A program made the translations under genes and the position numbers. Source: Exophiala sp. HKRS030 (lineage: Eukaryota > Ascomycota > Eurotiomycetes > Chaetothyriales > Herpotrichiellaceae). From it: a DNA stretch of 64,000 bases. Location: positions 3,286,001 through 3,350,000 of the forward strand of contig JAHWDD010000004.1 of assembly GCA_023897205.1 (NCBI GenBank), given 5' to 3'. The notes under the pieces were generated by a model. The model searched no databases. It was not told the origin of the DNA and worked only from the letters and a program-made list of their open reading frames with translations. How positions within the stretch are numbered: position 1 is the stretch's first letter; every line of letters begins with the position of its first letter. Positions 12,090 to 23,323 of this stretch are shown one piece after another.

Positions 12090-13631
12090 ATGGCTCACCG
12101 CCCCGGAAAGCGTGTGGCTGTGATTGGAGCAGGCATAAGCGGTGTTTCGAGTGCTGCTCACCTGTTAAAACATGGCTTAGAAGTCGTTGTGTTCGAAAGG
12201 TCGAGCATCGCCGGTGGCGTATGGCATTTCGACCCTAGGTCTGCTCAAGACCCGACGTATCCCAACGAGCAGCCTTCCAGGGGAGATTATGAGATCAGGC
12301 CGGAGTTGGAGTATCGCACACCACCTCCAGAAGTCTCAGAAGATGACAAAGAGACGGCCGAGGAACTTGAGATAGCTCACGCACCACCCGGGCCTTGTTA
12401 CGCCGGGTTGATGAATAATGTATCGACGCGTGAAATGAGAACGAGCCTCCAAGCCTGGCCACCAGGGACGACCGACTTCGTCGGCCAGAGTGTTTTGGAG
12501 GAATATATCCAGAGCATCGCAAGGGATCATGGGGTAGCAAGCGTCACTCAGTACAATACCCGTGTGGAGAACGTGCAAAAGGTCGGTTCAGAGTGGGTGA
12601 TTCGAACAACAACACTCCGCAAAGACGCCATTCGTGGATGCCACTTCACGGAACGGCGGTGGGCTTTTGACTGCGTTGTCGTGGCATCGGGACATTACCA
12701 GATGCCTCGAATCCCCGACTTGCCAGGGCTGCACGGGTGGAAGCAGGCGTATCCAGAAAGAGTATGGCACTCGAAGAAGTATCGAGATCCTCGACAATTC
12801 AAGGACAAGAATATCCTTTTGATCGGCGCGGGCGTGTCATCCTACGACATTGCGAAAGAATCTGCTCCGTATGCGCGTCGCATCTTTCAAAGTTCTCGTG
12901 GAGGAAAACTAGATCTTCCGGCGAGTATGATGCCCGAGAAGGCGACCAGGGTCGGCGGAGTTCGATTGTTCAAACTAGACGGTGGCTGTAGCAATTCCGA
13001 AAAAGAGGTTGCAGCGCTACCGATACCTGGAAAGATTGTGCTCGAAGACGGCGAGGAACTGTCTGATATCCATGCAGTGATCCTCTGCACGGGGTACATC
13101 ACTTCCTATCCGTTCTTTCCTCATCTTCACTCCGACACAACACCGGCGCACGAGGCGGGTAAGCATGTGCTGGTTACTGCCGAGGGAAATATGGTACACA
13201 ATCTGTACAAGGACATTTTTTACATCGAGGACCCATCCCTCGCGTTCGTCGGAGCACCTTACCATATCGCGACTTTTTCGCTGTTCGAGTTCCAGGCGCA
13301 GATCGTGGCGAGGGTTCTCAGCGGCAAGGCTCTGCTGCCGTCGTACGAACAGATGCGCGAGGAGTACGCAGAACGCGTAAGGACCAAGGGGTTGGGAAGA
13401 GACTTCCACAGCTTGAGGGGAGATGGCCAAGAGATTGCCTATGTGGATGACTTGGTTGCTTGGGCAAACACAGACGCCGAGGAACAGGGCATAGATGACA
13501 AGATGAAAGGGCACACTGAAGAGTGGCATGCAGCCTACCTCGAAAGGAAGGAGAGGCTGAAGTTTTTGAGAGTGGACAAAACTGGACAAGGAGAAGACAC
13601 AGACCTTAGACTCGAGGCCCAAGTCGTGTAG
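12090..13631 (+). CDS. flavin-containing monooxygenase
   Basis: A single exon of 513 residues starting at ATG 12,090; an in-frame TTG lies upstream but is not a likely start. The N-terminus has the FAD-binding VAVIGAGISGVSSAAHLL (residues about 9-26) followed by FERSSIAGGVW. A second Rossmann motif, ILLIGAGVSSYDIA, at about residue 250 is the NADPH site. The FMO fingerprint is present only in a weak form, YPERVWHSKKY, where the usual F-x-G-x3-H-S-x2-Y has Tyr and Glu for Phe and Gly. ILCTGYITSYPFFPHL near residue 340 matches the usual ATG-like C-terminal signature. Such enzymes oxygenate N or S centres or act as Baeyer-Villiger-like oxidases using NADPH and O2. The gene has no obvious metabolic partners here. 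The substrate is unknown. Confidence 0.9.
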   Translation: MAHRPGKRVAVIGAGISGVSSAAHLLKHGLEVVVFERSSIAGGVWHFDPRSAQDPTYPNEQPSRGDYEIRPELEYRTPPPEVSEDDKETAEELEIAHAPPGPCYAGLMNNVSTREMRTSLQAWPPGTTDFVGQSVLEEYIQSIARDHGVASVTQYNTRVENVQKVGSEWVIRTTTLRKDAIRGCHFTERRWAFDCVVVASGHYQMPRIPDLPGLHGWKQAYPERVWHSKKYRDPRQFKDKNILLIGAGVSSYDIAKESAPYARRIFQSSRGGKLDLPASMMPEKATRVGGVRLFKLDGGCSNSEKEVAALPIPGKIVLEDGEELSDIHAVILCTGYITSYPFFPHLHSDTTPAHEAGKHVLVTAEGNMVHNLYKDIFYIEDPSLAFVGAPYHIATFSLFEFQAQIVARVLSGKALLPSYEQMREEYAERVRTKGLGRDFHSLRGDGQEIAYVDDLVAWANTDAEEQGIDDKMKGHTEEWHAAYLERKERLKFLRVDKTGQGEDTDLRLEAQVV

Positions 13632-14085
13632 AGAGAGTTCTATAGTCTTTGGGCGTTAGGGTGTTGTTCAATCTGATAGACATAGAAAATTCATCAAGGC
13701 TCGATCACGATATCAAGGACAAAAAGTTGTTGTATGATGTGATTGAGGCGACTCCGTGTACACGAGGTCGTATTCAGATTGCGAAAGTGACGAAAACGAG
13801 GGCGTTTTCGCGACATATAACAAGTAATTCACCGTACAGTAAATGCACTTTGAGGCAAACACTCGACAGGAATTCTTGCATGATCTCAAATTTACAAGTC
13901 GCAACGATATCCATACCGAGATCAAATCTGTTCCTCATTCAAACCTCACCCTTCCGAAGCTCGCCCATCGACGTTGTTACCTGTAGCTTGACTACCTCTA
14001 CTCGAAACTCGAACTTTTACCTTTTTCTCCGCCTTCTTGACCAGCTCAACTCCCTCCTCCCTCAATCACATTTCCTTTTTCCACA
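13632..14085. promoter_or_regulatory. promoter/leader of the small TOM subunit gene
   Basis: 454 bp after the monooxygenase stop. The last 100 bp are strongly pyrimidine-rich on the plus strand, as often seen just before start codons of fungal housekeeping genes. Confidence 0.4.
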
Positions 14086-14383
14086 ATGCCTCCCAAGAGA
14101 GTCGCGATCCAACCTGCCCGCCGCACCCAGTCCAAAGGATACATCAGCTCGGTCTACCACTCATTGACATCTGAAGAGAATGCTAGTGTCGTCATTAGCG
14201 TCGCCATGTTTGGAGTATGTGTATATCATTCCGACACAAATTCCTCACAAAGCGCAATGTCGATGGACCTTTACTGTAAATTTTGAACTATTGCTAACAA
14301 CCCTTTCCTTCTCTTTCTTAAAATAGGCCGCGGTAGCTTTCTTCAACTCGGAATGGAGTGACATGCTTCTTCCCGGATTTTAA
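14086..14383 (+). CDS. TOM6: small mitochondrial outer-membrane translocase subunit, probably Tom6
   Basis: Exons 14,086-14,214 and 14,327-14,383 with a 112-nt intron (GTATGT donor, TTGCTAAC branch site, TAG acceptor) give 61 residues. The protein has a basic head MPPKRVAIQPARRTQSKGY, then SVYHSLTSEENASVV and a single C-terminal membrane span around VAMFGAAVAFF, ending near EWSDMLLPGF. Size, basic N-terminus and one C-terminal anchor fit Tom6, which stabilises the Tom40 import pore in the outer mitochondrial membrane. Tom5 and Tom7 have similar sizes; the order of motifs recalled for fungal Tom6 fits best, but I cannot verify it. The gene is too short to be conspicuous without splicing. Confidence 0.65.
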
Positions 14384-15332
14384 ACTTTGCCCTTCCTCTC
14401 GAAATTACAATTTCCAACCTCCGAGAAACCACTGAGCTCCAATGTCATCAAACTGTTGATACGACATCAGGCAACAACAATAACTACAACTCTCTGCTCT
14501 CTTTTTCTGACGAGAAACGAAAAATCGAAAGAATTGACCTGGCGAGCACTCATCGAAGCGGATGGGGGAGAAGGCCCATGGACAATAGGAAAAATGTCGA
14601 AGAATGTATAATAATATCCCATGAGACAGGAGGCATGAATCAAAATGCGCGTGTCTTTGTGAAAAGAAGGAAGGGTTTGAAGTTTGTCGAAACTACCTCC
14701 CATGAAAAGAGTCGACGCAGAGTCATTGCGAATCGAGAGTGCTCTCTTTTGGACGTTCTTGAATTCAACAGGCGGAATAGATCCTAAATGTGCCAGAAAA
14801 CTCTTGAGGTTAGCTCATAGGGTAGAAAGAGGCTTCGCTTTGTATAACACAATTACTCCATATAACAATGTGCGTTCAACAAGAAACCCGAGACAGAACT
14901 CGACTTTGATGCGCACAGTTCATTGCAACCCAATCAGCTACGAGGACTCCGTAGAAATACAGGAAAAGTATAGTTCGGTTTTTATGACAGGTATCAATTT
15001 CGGTCATGTACAATCCTTGATCGCCGGACTCGCTTCCTTGGATTCAACATAAGTCCGCATTCTGTACTCTGCTCAGACCCAAAAAACATAATCATCCTAT
15101 TCCGTAACTTTGGCTCGCAATCGAGAGTTTTTTCAGAGCCCATCCCAGCGTGCAACGCCATGCTCAAACAAGATACCCTCCGACTTAAAGTTGACGAGAC
15201 AAATACCCACACATACTGTACGATCTCGTGACAAGACAGCTTAAGCATCGGCCGTTTCTGAAACACATGCTCCATACGCAGTGATGCAACAGCAACACAG
15301 GAAAAAGCTCCTCCGTAATCTCATCGGCACAT
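14384..15332. other. convergent intergenic region, no gene seen
   Basis: About 950 bp lie between the converging TOM6-like and Fmp42-like genes. A 122-codon plus-strand frame (14,684-15,052) begins at a TTG and shows no family likeness; I treat it as chance. Confidence 0.5.
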
Positions 15333-17089
15333 CTATCCTTGCGTGCCATAGCCAGAACCATTGGCACTGGGCATCAATGTCTCCGCTGCACCTTCGGCCT
15401 CGTCCTCAAGGTGTTCCCGTTTCATGTTTCGGCTCTTGAGGTAGGTGAAGGTGACCAGAGCCGTGCCCACAATGACCGCGACGCTCAGAAGAATGACGTT
15501 TACGGGGATCGGGTTGAGTTTGAACACTACATGCGTGGCCGCATCGAGGGGTGATTGCAGGAAGTTGAAGAGGCCCGCCAGACAGATGATTAGCCCGTAG
15601 ACCTTGCCAAATGTTTGAAAGCCGAATACTTTTGCCGAGTAATCAGAGACGGTGGTATAGTAGAATGGTCTATACACGACAAACAGGCAAACGTTGGCGA
15701 TCGCGGCCCACATGTACGGTAGGCATCCCAGAACGCCAATGATGGTGGCAGTGACGACCAGGAAGCCCAGGGCGAACGGCGTTGACGTATGGTCAAGGAG
15801 CGTGCCGATGAAGGGGATGCTGAGTATGCCGCCCAGAGGAAGGGCAACATCGAAAAAATCGTTGACAAGTTTCGCTTTGTGTTCTGAGCCAAGTAGATAC
15901 CGCTCTTGTGGACGAATAGTTGCGACGAAGTAGTTGATACGAGTCATCTGAACGACCGTAAAGAGGGTGATTAACCAAAACCACGGCGTCTTGATTTGGT
16001 TCAAGGCAGAATGGCCATGCAGGGCTCCCCAGACGCCGGACTTGCTGTTCTTGTTCTCCTCGCGTTTCTGGCGTTTGGTGTTGGTGGTCTTATCCAGCAA
16101 CAGGCTGACCTCGGCGATGGTGCTTTCCCTGCGCTCGCGGTAGACTTGAATCTCTTCTTGGGAGGCCTCGGGTGGTGTTGGGGCGTTGATTTCTTCTTCT
16201 GCATCCTTGACGACCTCACTGACGGTCTTGTAGGAGTCTCGGGGCATGACAAAGACTTGGACGATAAAGATAAAAACAGGCACCACCAGGTAGATGAGAA
16301 AGAGCCGATGAGTGTTGAGCTTGCCGCCAGTAGCTTCGTAGACGAGTCGGAAGACGAGGAACAGTGCCGAGGAGGAATCGAATGCGCCGGTCAGTAGGGC
16401 CAGGATGAGGCCCGAGTTTCGAGGGAATGTGTTGGACAGCTGAAAGGAGGAAATGAAGACGAATGGACCGCCCAGTGCCAAAAAGAAGTAGCCCGGAGTG
16501 AAGAGGTCGCCGCCAACCTTGGCGGCGAAGGAGAACAGCAAAGAGCCTACGAGTAGGAAGATGCTTCCGATGATACCACAGACCCTTGGGCCATACCGGT
16601 CGAGGATGGTCCCAATAGGAAGGGCTGCGACATTCGTTGATACTGCTGCAACGGTGAACATCAAGTTCAGGCGAATCTCTTGTTGATAGCATGGCGAAGT
16701 ATGGCTCTCCAGCTCGTCTGGTGTGCACAGGTCCGAGAAGACGCCCTCATCGATGAGAACTGGTTTGATGGCAGCATAGCCAAAGACAATACCGGCAGCA
16801 AAGAGGCAATAGATTATCGCGATGATTACCTGTACTGCTCAAGAGGTCAGCGAGACGATGGCATTTCGCGAACATGCCTAACCTCGGCAGCGTCTTTCCA
16901 CTCACCTAGTCGCTTTTGCTTGGAAACCTCCTCGAATTGCAGAGCTTCCGTGACCACACTGGCCTTCCTATGAGCCGGTGGAAGCTGATCACTGAAAGGA
17001 TTGAAACTCATCCTCCTTCGCGACGACGAACTCGAGCCTGGTCGTTCTCGCTCGAAGCCATCGACGGAGGCAACTCGCGTCAGAGACAT
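15333..17089 (-). CDS. FMP42: MFS carrier of the Fmp42 (SLC43-like) family
   Basis: Exons 17,089-16,906 and 16,834-15,333 with a 71-nt intron (GTGAGT donor, GCTGAC branch, GAGCAG acceptor) give 561 residues. A Ser/Arg-rich cytosolic head ends at SKQKRL, then the first span VIIAIIYCLFAAGIVFGYAA begins. The loop LIDEGVFSDLCTP and the following LPIGTILDRYGPR are typical of the YMR221C/Fmp42 group. A long charged central loop (residues about 265-320, rich in Glu, Lys and Arg) divides two six-helix halves. The yeast homologue was found in mitochondrial proteome data; its substrate is not established. A second possible donor (GTTAGG) 24 nt downstream would retain KDAAE, but the GTGAGT site is stronger and keeps frame. 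Confidence 0.8.
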
Positions 17090-18757
17090 GACGAGCAATA
17101 TGAGAACCAAGACCCAAGAGGCGCAAAACAATAGCCGTCCAGTGAGCAACAGGCAGAGAGGCCTGTTCTTCGCCCCGACGTAATCAACTACGTAGGCGGG
17201 GAAAGGCGTCAGAGAGGAAAAAATTGCGGAGTGTTCAATTAGACTCTGTGATGTGTGTAACCAGTCAGCGGAAGATCTGGGAGATCTTAAGTACCTTGGC
17301 CCAAAGTGGGTGCGGAAGAGCCAACGATTCAGTAGAGTGTGCGGAGTCAAGTGTACAGATAGAGAGGAGTGTAGGACCGGACAGCTGGTGATTTTCGAGT
17401 AAAAGAGAATGAAGGAGTTGGACAAAGAGCGATAGAGAGAGAGTCAAGGCTGCGAGGGAAGCTGGAGCATTCTTGAGCTCTTTTGAACCTCTGCCCTCAC
17501 GAGATAAGGGAGCATGAGCTATGAATAAATGGAAAAATTTGGTTGCTGATGTATCCGTACTGCGTAAAAGAGCCACCACGCTGATAACGATAAGCATCGC
17601 GTAGAAATTTTTGCAGAGGCAAGAGGAGGCGGGCAACGAGGCGATTGGTCAGTTGCAGCCGCAGAGCCTGGAGGTGGCCGATGCTCGATGGACGCCGCCG
17701 ACGCGACGAAGGCTTTGCCTCTACCACTCCTCGCCTAGGAGTTGTCGACTTGGCGGTGATGGAGAGAGAGAGAGACCACTTCGCATGAGACTCCTCGATT
17801 CAGACAAGTCACATTAGGTATGTACTTGTGCAGCGACAACATTTAGGTTGTACGTCCTCCGTATCTGGTCTGATCATTTTGGTTGATCGTCGAGGAGAGC
17901 ACGTCGAGATGTGGTTCGGATATTTTGCTGCAATTGTCCCCGATAATTGGTGGCCTGTGATCCAGTGGTAGGCAGTGATGGTCCTCGCACGAGCAACAAG
18001 GCATAGCCTAAAGTACCTGGCGGAGTCCCTGAAGCCACCCACCACCAGGTAATCTTTCATTCACCCTGTCCAAACTTCGCATATCCACTGTCACAAAGAT
18101 TTCTTTTTTCCAGAGTGTCAACGCCTGTGAAAGCACCCTACAGCAAATCCGCACTGGAGAGCCTTGTCTGATGTTGCGCCCAAAGAACAAATGAGGCTGC
18201 TGAGACAGGCTGATGTCTGTTTGGCTGGCGGCTGCGGAACCAGGTCATTCTTAGCCGCCCACCTGAAATAGGTCACCTACCTCAGCGCTTGTTCCGAAAC
18301 ACTCTGGTGGTTGGGACAAAGAAACCACCACCACCATCCATCAATGATAGTGTTTAGTCGTCCTGAGACTGTCTAGAGCCTGTTGGCGGTCGCCTCTCCA
18401 CGACTGTAACAGTGGTTTGAGAAGCGGTGAGAAGTGTTGGGTTTGACTGCGTCAAGATAGATTCACCTGGTTCACATACCTGACCTGAAGATACTTAAAC
18501 CGGTGCCATGTCCGATTGCTGAATACATTCTCTTCTTTCAACAAGTTCCAAACTCCAAATACAATCATTCCATCGATCCAACTCTGGCCAGTCCTTTCCA
18601 TCACCACGAAATCAGCCAACATTGACATTCCTTACCTTCCATTCATTGCATTTCTATACCATTTCTCACCTTGACCAACACGTTCTTTGAAAGACCAAGT
18701 CAAAGCGGAACCCTACTTTCACTCCAAAAACCTCTCGTTGCCGCTGTATAGATCACT
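17090..18757. promoter_or_regulatory. long divergent intergenic region
   Basis: 1.67 kb separate the starts of the Fmp42-like and MARVEL genes. It holds a short GA run near 17,763-17,774 and a CA/CT-rich leader from about 18,530 to the MARVEL start. No gene is supported. Confidence 0.45.
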
Positions 18758-19445
18758 ATGGGTCCTGATCATGGTGTTCTCGGAGCCACCTTCAAGGCCA
18801 CGAGAGCGTTGCAGATGGCTTCCATGATTGCGATTATTGGTATCACGGCCAACTTCATTTCGGAAATGGTCAGCGCTGGCGCAACTCCTCCCCCGGTCCT
18901 GGTCGCAATATTGAGCATCGTACGTCAGGTCGAAGCAAGGAAGTTTGGTGCCATTCTAACCTGCACTAGGTCTGCATTTCAGTGTTGTACTGCGCCATCA
19001 CACTCATTCTCTACCTGGATAACATCCTTCCGTTCCTTATCAGTACCGGCATCGACTCACTCTTCTTGATCGCTCTCATAGTGGTTTCGGTGGTCGTGGG
19101 GAAGCCTCTCTCATACCTCAACTGCCAGGACCTGGACAAGAACTCGAATGCCACCTCAAGCGCCTACGACTTTACATCGGCACTCGGAAACAGCCTAAAC
19201 AAAAGTGGCAAGGTCAACTATTCCCAATGGATCGGCACTTCCAAATCCACCTGCCTCGAAATGAAATCGATCTGGGGACTGAGCATTGCTCTATGGTAAG
19301 TGGCCAAGACACCTACAGAAACCCACTGAGTTTCAAAGCTGACCCGTGGATCTCACATAGTATCTTATTCACCTTCTCAGCCGTCAGCACCATCTGCCTG
19401 TGGAAAAGAGCCAAGCACGCATATGTCAACAAGACCGAGGCGTGA
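18758..19445 (+). CDS. MARVEL-domain (membrane-associating) protein
   Basis: Three exons, 18,758-18,919, 18,970-19,295 and 19,361-19,445, give 190 residues; introns are 50 and 65 nt and all phases agree. There are four hydrophobic spans: MASMIAIIGITANFISEMV, ISVLYCAITLILYL, FLIALIVVSVVVGKPLSYL and ILFTFSAVSTICLW. An extracellular or lumenal loop between spans 3 and 4 contains NATSS, NKSG and NYSQ glycosylation sequons. Four spans with NCQDL after span 3 fit the fungal membrane-associating (MARVEL) family, linked to membrane apposition and vesicle traffic. It is not obviously Nce102. The exact role is unknown. Confidence 0.75.
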
Positions 19446-21883
19446 CGCGCCAATGGTAGAGAAGCAACCACGGGGCAAGGACCGTCATTCTCGGGAAAAG
19501 TAAGCGGTATATCCGTACAGCACAAAAAGGATTTGCGCGGGTGATCTTCAAAAGAAACTGGCAAAGATAGTCGTAAGGGTCACCACCGGTTAGGTCTTCC
19601 AGGATAATGGTAGGGAGGGTATGGCGTCAACGGTGATCTCAATCTCCCAACAGTTGTATTAGCATAAAAAATCCTCGTGTTTTCGGCATGTGGCTGGCCT
19701 CAAGGCACCAAATGAGCCGGGTTCGGTTGCAGTGCAGTTCCATCCCCGGAAAGATGTGGCAGATGATGATAGGTCGGAAGAGAGGGCAATGATCAGAAAT
19801 TCCAACTTCCGCTGTTTTGGTAGTCGAGGTGGCGTGCGTCGACGTTTTTCATAGGACCAGAATTTCCAGACATGCAGCTGTGACATGCATGTGCTGTACC
19901 GGGAAGCCTCCCACCTCGCTCGGATCCTCATCGGCAAGAGGCGAATTGTTGCCAAAGGGTCGGGAACAGGCCCATTGACGTGTTTTGAGGATGGATGGAC
20001 AGCATTGGCAGACTCTGCGTTGTCCTGCTGACCGGGATCGTTTAGCTGACAACGTGCATGCAAGGTGAGCGAGCAGGGTGTGTTTTTGAATTGACCTGTT
20101 CAACGACCTGAGCAGCTCCATCATTCAAGACACCTAGCGATGCAACTGCGCCGAAAGGGAAATGGAGCGGCGCCCCACGGGAGTGATCGTAGTTGTCCGC
20201 CTGAAAATGAGAGTTTGCGAGAGGGTGGTACTCCGTACGCGAGGGATGATGTTGATTACCTAGGTATGAGAGGACTGGGTTGATTGCCTCCCAAGTACGA
20301 GGACGAGTACGTGAAGGGGTCGTTGAGCACTGTGGCAGGGCAGATTACCGTATTGACACCTAATTCCGTACACAATGTACGTACTGTAGGTAGGCAGGTA
20401 CCTACTCCGTATGCCATACTGTAACATTCCAAGCACCTCCCCACCAGCGGTGCTATTGTAGGTACTGGTAGTGAATCCGTCGTCGTCAAGCTTACTTACC
20501 TGGCCTACTCGTACGGGCAAACTATTTCTCGGGATCAGCAGACAGTTTGTGCCCATTCTCGCAGACTGGGCCCGGTACTGCGGGACGGGGCATGGAGCTA
20601 CTGTATTGGTACTGTTGAAGTAAAAGGTGACCAAGCCACTAGTAGGGGTGCCCGGGCGGTAGTGTGGGTGTTCTAGGTGTCTTTGGGAATAGTTTCGGAG
20701 GCCAGGGAGGCCTGTTTCGCCCCGAGAAGGGAGCGTCCAGACACCCTGGAGGTGTACGGAGTACGGAGCAAGACACACCTGAGTTGATCCAAGTTGCCGG
20801 GACTGACAAGGAAACAAAATCCCAATTTTCGTGGTCACAGCCAGCTGTTCATTTCCAGATTCGCGGTTCGCCCGTGCTTCTCATGCTTTTCTAGTCGCTT
20901 GCCTCTATTGGTCTTGTCCGACTTTCTCTCATGCCTCCATTTTCAGTGAATTCCACCCTGTACAGAATTTTATCCACCTGGGATGTCTTGTTGTATCAAC
21001 CAGACCCCGTCCATCGTCAAGTCTGTCACTTCAGTCGCCGGGTAGCAAGGTCCCCTGGTCCCTCGAGCCCTGGCTCTCGTCCTGCCGTCATAATTTTTCC
21101 TCCGAATCTTCCTCCACTACTGCCGGCCCCCTCCCTCGCTCTACTCGTATCAGACAGAGTCCAGCCCATGTCCACCTCCCATTTGCTTCAAGTTTTCTCT
21201 GCTCGGTCCTCTCTCCACCGCTCGAGGTCAATGCACGTCGTTCTTATTCCATTAGACCTTGGGTTCTCAAACTGTCCACCTCTTCCGCACTCACCTCTTC
21301 TCATTTTGTGCATCTTGCAAAAAAAATCACTCATATTCATAAACAGGTCGTCTTCCCACCGTTCGGTCGCTCAGCATATCCATTTTGGGTGCATTCCACG
21401 GTCTCACAGTCGTCGTCTCCGCTGCTGTGTTGGAAACGTTTGTCAGGGTGCCAGCTGGCTGGCTCGCTTGTCTCTTGACCGGGACTCAACCCTACCCACC
21501 CTAGGTACACACTCCTTCTCCAGGCTGGTGCCGAAGCTTTGGGTTCGAACCGGTCTCATTCGAGTTCACGTTGTTCACGCGGTCGCCCCATATCCACTAT
21601 CGATGTCCTAAGTTACTCAACGGCGTGTCAGTTATCAAACCTGTTCCCCACCCGCTCGACTCAGAACGAGAGATCCTTTTAAGATTATTGCAACCCACTA
21701 TTGACAGGCCGTTGTCGCCGTTGTCCCATTCTGTCGTCCTGTCATTCCTTCGCACGATATCTTCAACTTTTGGCTTTTCGGCCTCCTTGGACATTTCCTC
21801 TTGCTCTCTTCTTCCTCTCCGCAGGTCCTCTACGTGTCTGTGTCTTTTGTCCGCTCCGTCAGCGGACATCTGGGGTTTTTTTT
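19446..21883. other. long 5' region of the methyltransferase gene, pyrimidine-rich in its last kilobase
   Basis: From 19,446 to about 20,800 no gene is supported; TACTCCGTA/TACGGAGTA copies lie at 20,229, 20,403 and 20,755. From about 20,860 to 21,883 the plus strand is strongly C/T-rich and carries several short open frames starting with ATG, such as 20,931-21,611. This looks like a long untranslated leader or promoter of the LaeA-like gene rather than coding sequence, because codon content is dominated by Ser, Pro and Leu from pyrimidine bias. Confidence 0.45.
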
Positions 21884-23323
21884 ATGGTTTTCCACGCGTA
21901 CGACGAAGGAATACCATGCTTGGTAACCATGACTTATTCTGACAAGGACAGTATGGATGACCTGAATCTACCGACCGTCATACCCGTCGATGAAAACTAT
22001 GGCCGTTTTTCTGTCCTCGAGGAGGAGGATCGAGATGCCAGCTCGGCGTATTCCATGGCGTCTTCCGCCTACAACTTCAGGATGGAAAATGGCCGTCGGT
22101 ACCATGACTATAAAGACGGACACCCTTTTCCTCACGACGAGGTCTCGGAGGAGAACGAAATCACCATGCACGAGATGTGTCTGCTCATATTTGAGGATAA
22201 ATATTTCTTGTCGCCTGTCGACGAATCTAATCTTCGCGCCGTTGCCGATATAGGTACTGGTCGAGGGTACTGGGCCGAGGGGGTGGCTGACAGGTTTCCC
22301 GATGCCCAGGTGGTGGGAATGGATTTGACACCACATGCTCGAAATATCCTGCCGAACTGCTCTTTTATGCTTGCCGATGCGACAGAAGACTGGGTACTCG
22401 ACGATCCGAGCATGAAATTCGACCTGGTCCACATTCGATCTCTATTTGGCGGTGTCAGGGACTGGGCCGCGCTATACAAGAACTGCTTCGAGTAAGTCCG
22501 ACGCTTTCCACGATCCGCGCAAGCTCTTACCTCGCCGTGACATGGATCTATACGTCCATGTCACCGCTTTACATCCCGAATTCGCTGGCTTTCCCCCCTC
22601 GAAAATACGATGGGCAATTATGTACTTGAGCCTTTGTTCAACGCAAAAGAAATCCAGTCATTAGATTATGGGTTTTCTGTAATATTCTCAACCTTTTTGA
22701 GCATATCTCAACGCGTGATTTTGATGTTTGATACTGGTTGCTGACGGTAGACAGTAACATGAGGTCTGGAGGGTGGATCGAACAGCTGGAGATTGAAATC
22801 GATGCGCAAACCCAAGACGCTAGCACTCCACCGGACAGTCACATCAAAGCGCTATGCGAGTACACCAGAAGCCATCTGTCTGTTGCCGCTGGACGAGATT
22901 TCGACATATCTTTCAGTATGAAGCAAATGATTGAAGACGCTGGCTTTGTGGATGTCCAGGAGAAGAGAATCAACATACCACTCGGCCCGTGGTCATCGGA
23001 TTCGAGAATGAAAGATATTGGAAGATTCTACGAACGATTTTACAAGACGGGGTTGCAAGGCTGGCTGTTACAAGTCTGCACTCGGCAACTGAATGTGGGT
23101 TTCTCAAGCCACTATACCTCTGAACGACTCTGAGCTAAGAATTCTTCTAGTGGTCTGTTGACCAGGTCAACGCAGCTTGTGTCAGTGCGTTTAAAGAGAT
23201 CAACCAGCGCCAGCAACACTGGTATTATCCCTTGTAAGTCTCGTGCCGCCGTCGTTATCGCTTACGGCTCATCCTGACGCGATTGTTCTTTCTAGGGTTA
23301 TTGTTATTGGACGAAAACCTTGA
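21884..23323 (+). CDS. LaeA-like SAM-dependent methyltransferase
   Basis: Four exons, 21,884-22,491, 22,755-23,094, 23,151-23,233 and 23,296-23,323, give up to 352 residues. Introns have GTAAGT, GTGGGT and GTAAGT donors; the first is long (263 nt). ATGs at 21,929 and 21,953 are also in frame and the true start is uncertain. The class I methyltransferase motif VADIGTGRGYWAEGVADRFP is followed by acidic VVGMDLTP, then FDLVHIRSLFGG and, across the first splice, the family motif SGGWIEQLE. LaeA-type proteins act in the nucleus or cytosol and often influence secondary metabolism and development, but many paralogues have other or unknown roles. No biosynthetic cluster accompanies it. It ends with VIVIGRKP in a 28-nt last exon. 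Confidence 0.85.

Noticed and set aside
14684..15052. 122-codon plus-strand frame between TOM6-like and FMP42-like genes
   Set aside because: Starts with TTG, has no recognisable family and lies in a convergent spacer.
21535..21560. GGTTCGAACC, resembling a tRNA B box
   Set aside because: No A box, no acceptor stem or cloverleaf could be drawn around it.
20831..21611. Long overlapping plus-strand frames (215 and 226 codons) upstream of the LaeA-like gene
   Set aside because: Composition is driven by C/T-rich sequence (Ser, Pro, Leu, Phe), two overlapping phases are equally open and no domain is visible; treated as leader or promoter.
12060..23323. Secondary-metabolite cluster (flavin monooxygenase plus LaeA-like methyltransferase)
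   Set aside because: No backbone enzyme such as a polyketide synthase, peptide synthetase or terpene synthase is present, and housekeeping genes lie between.
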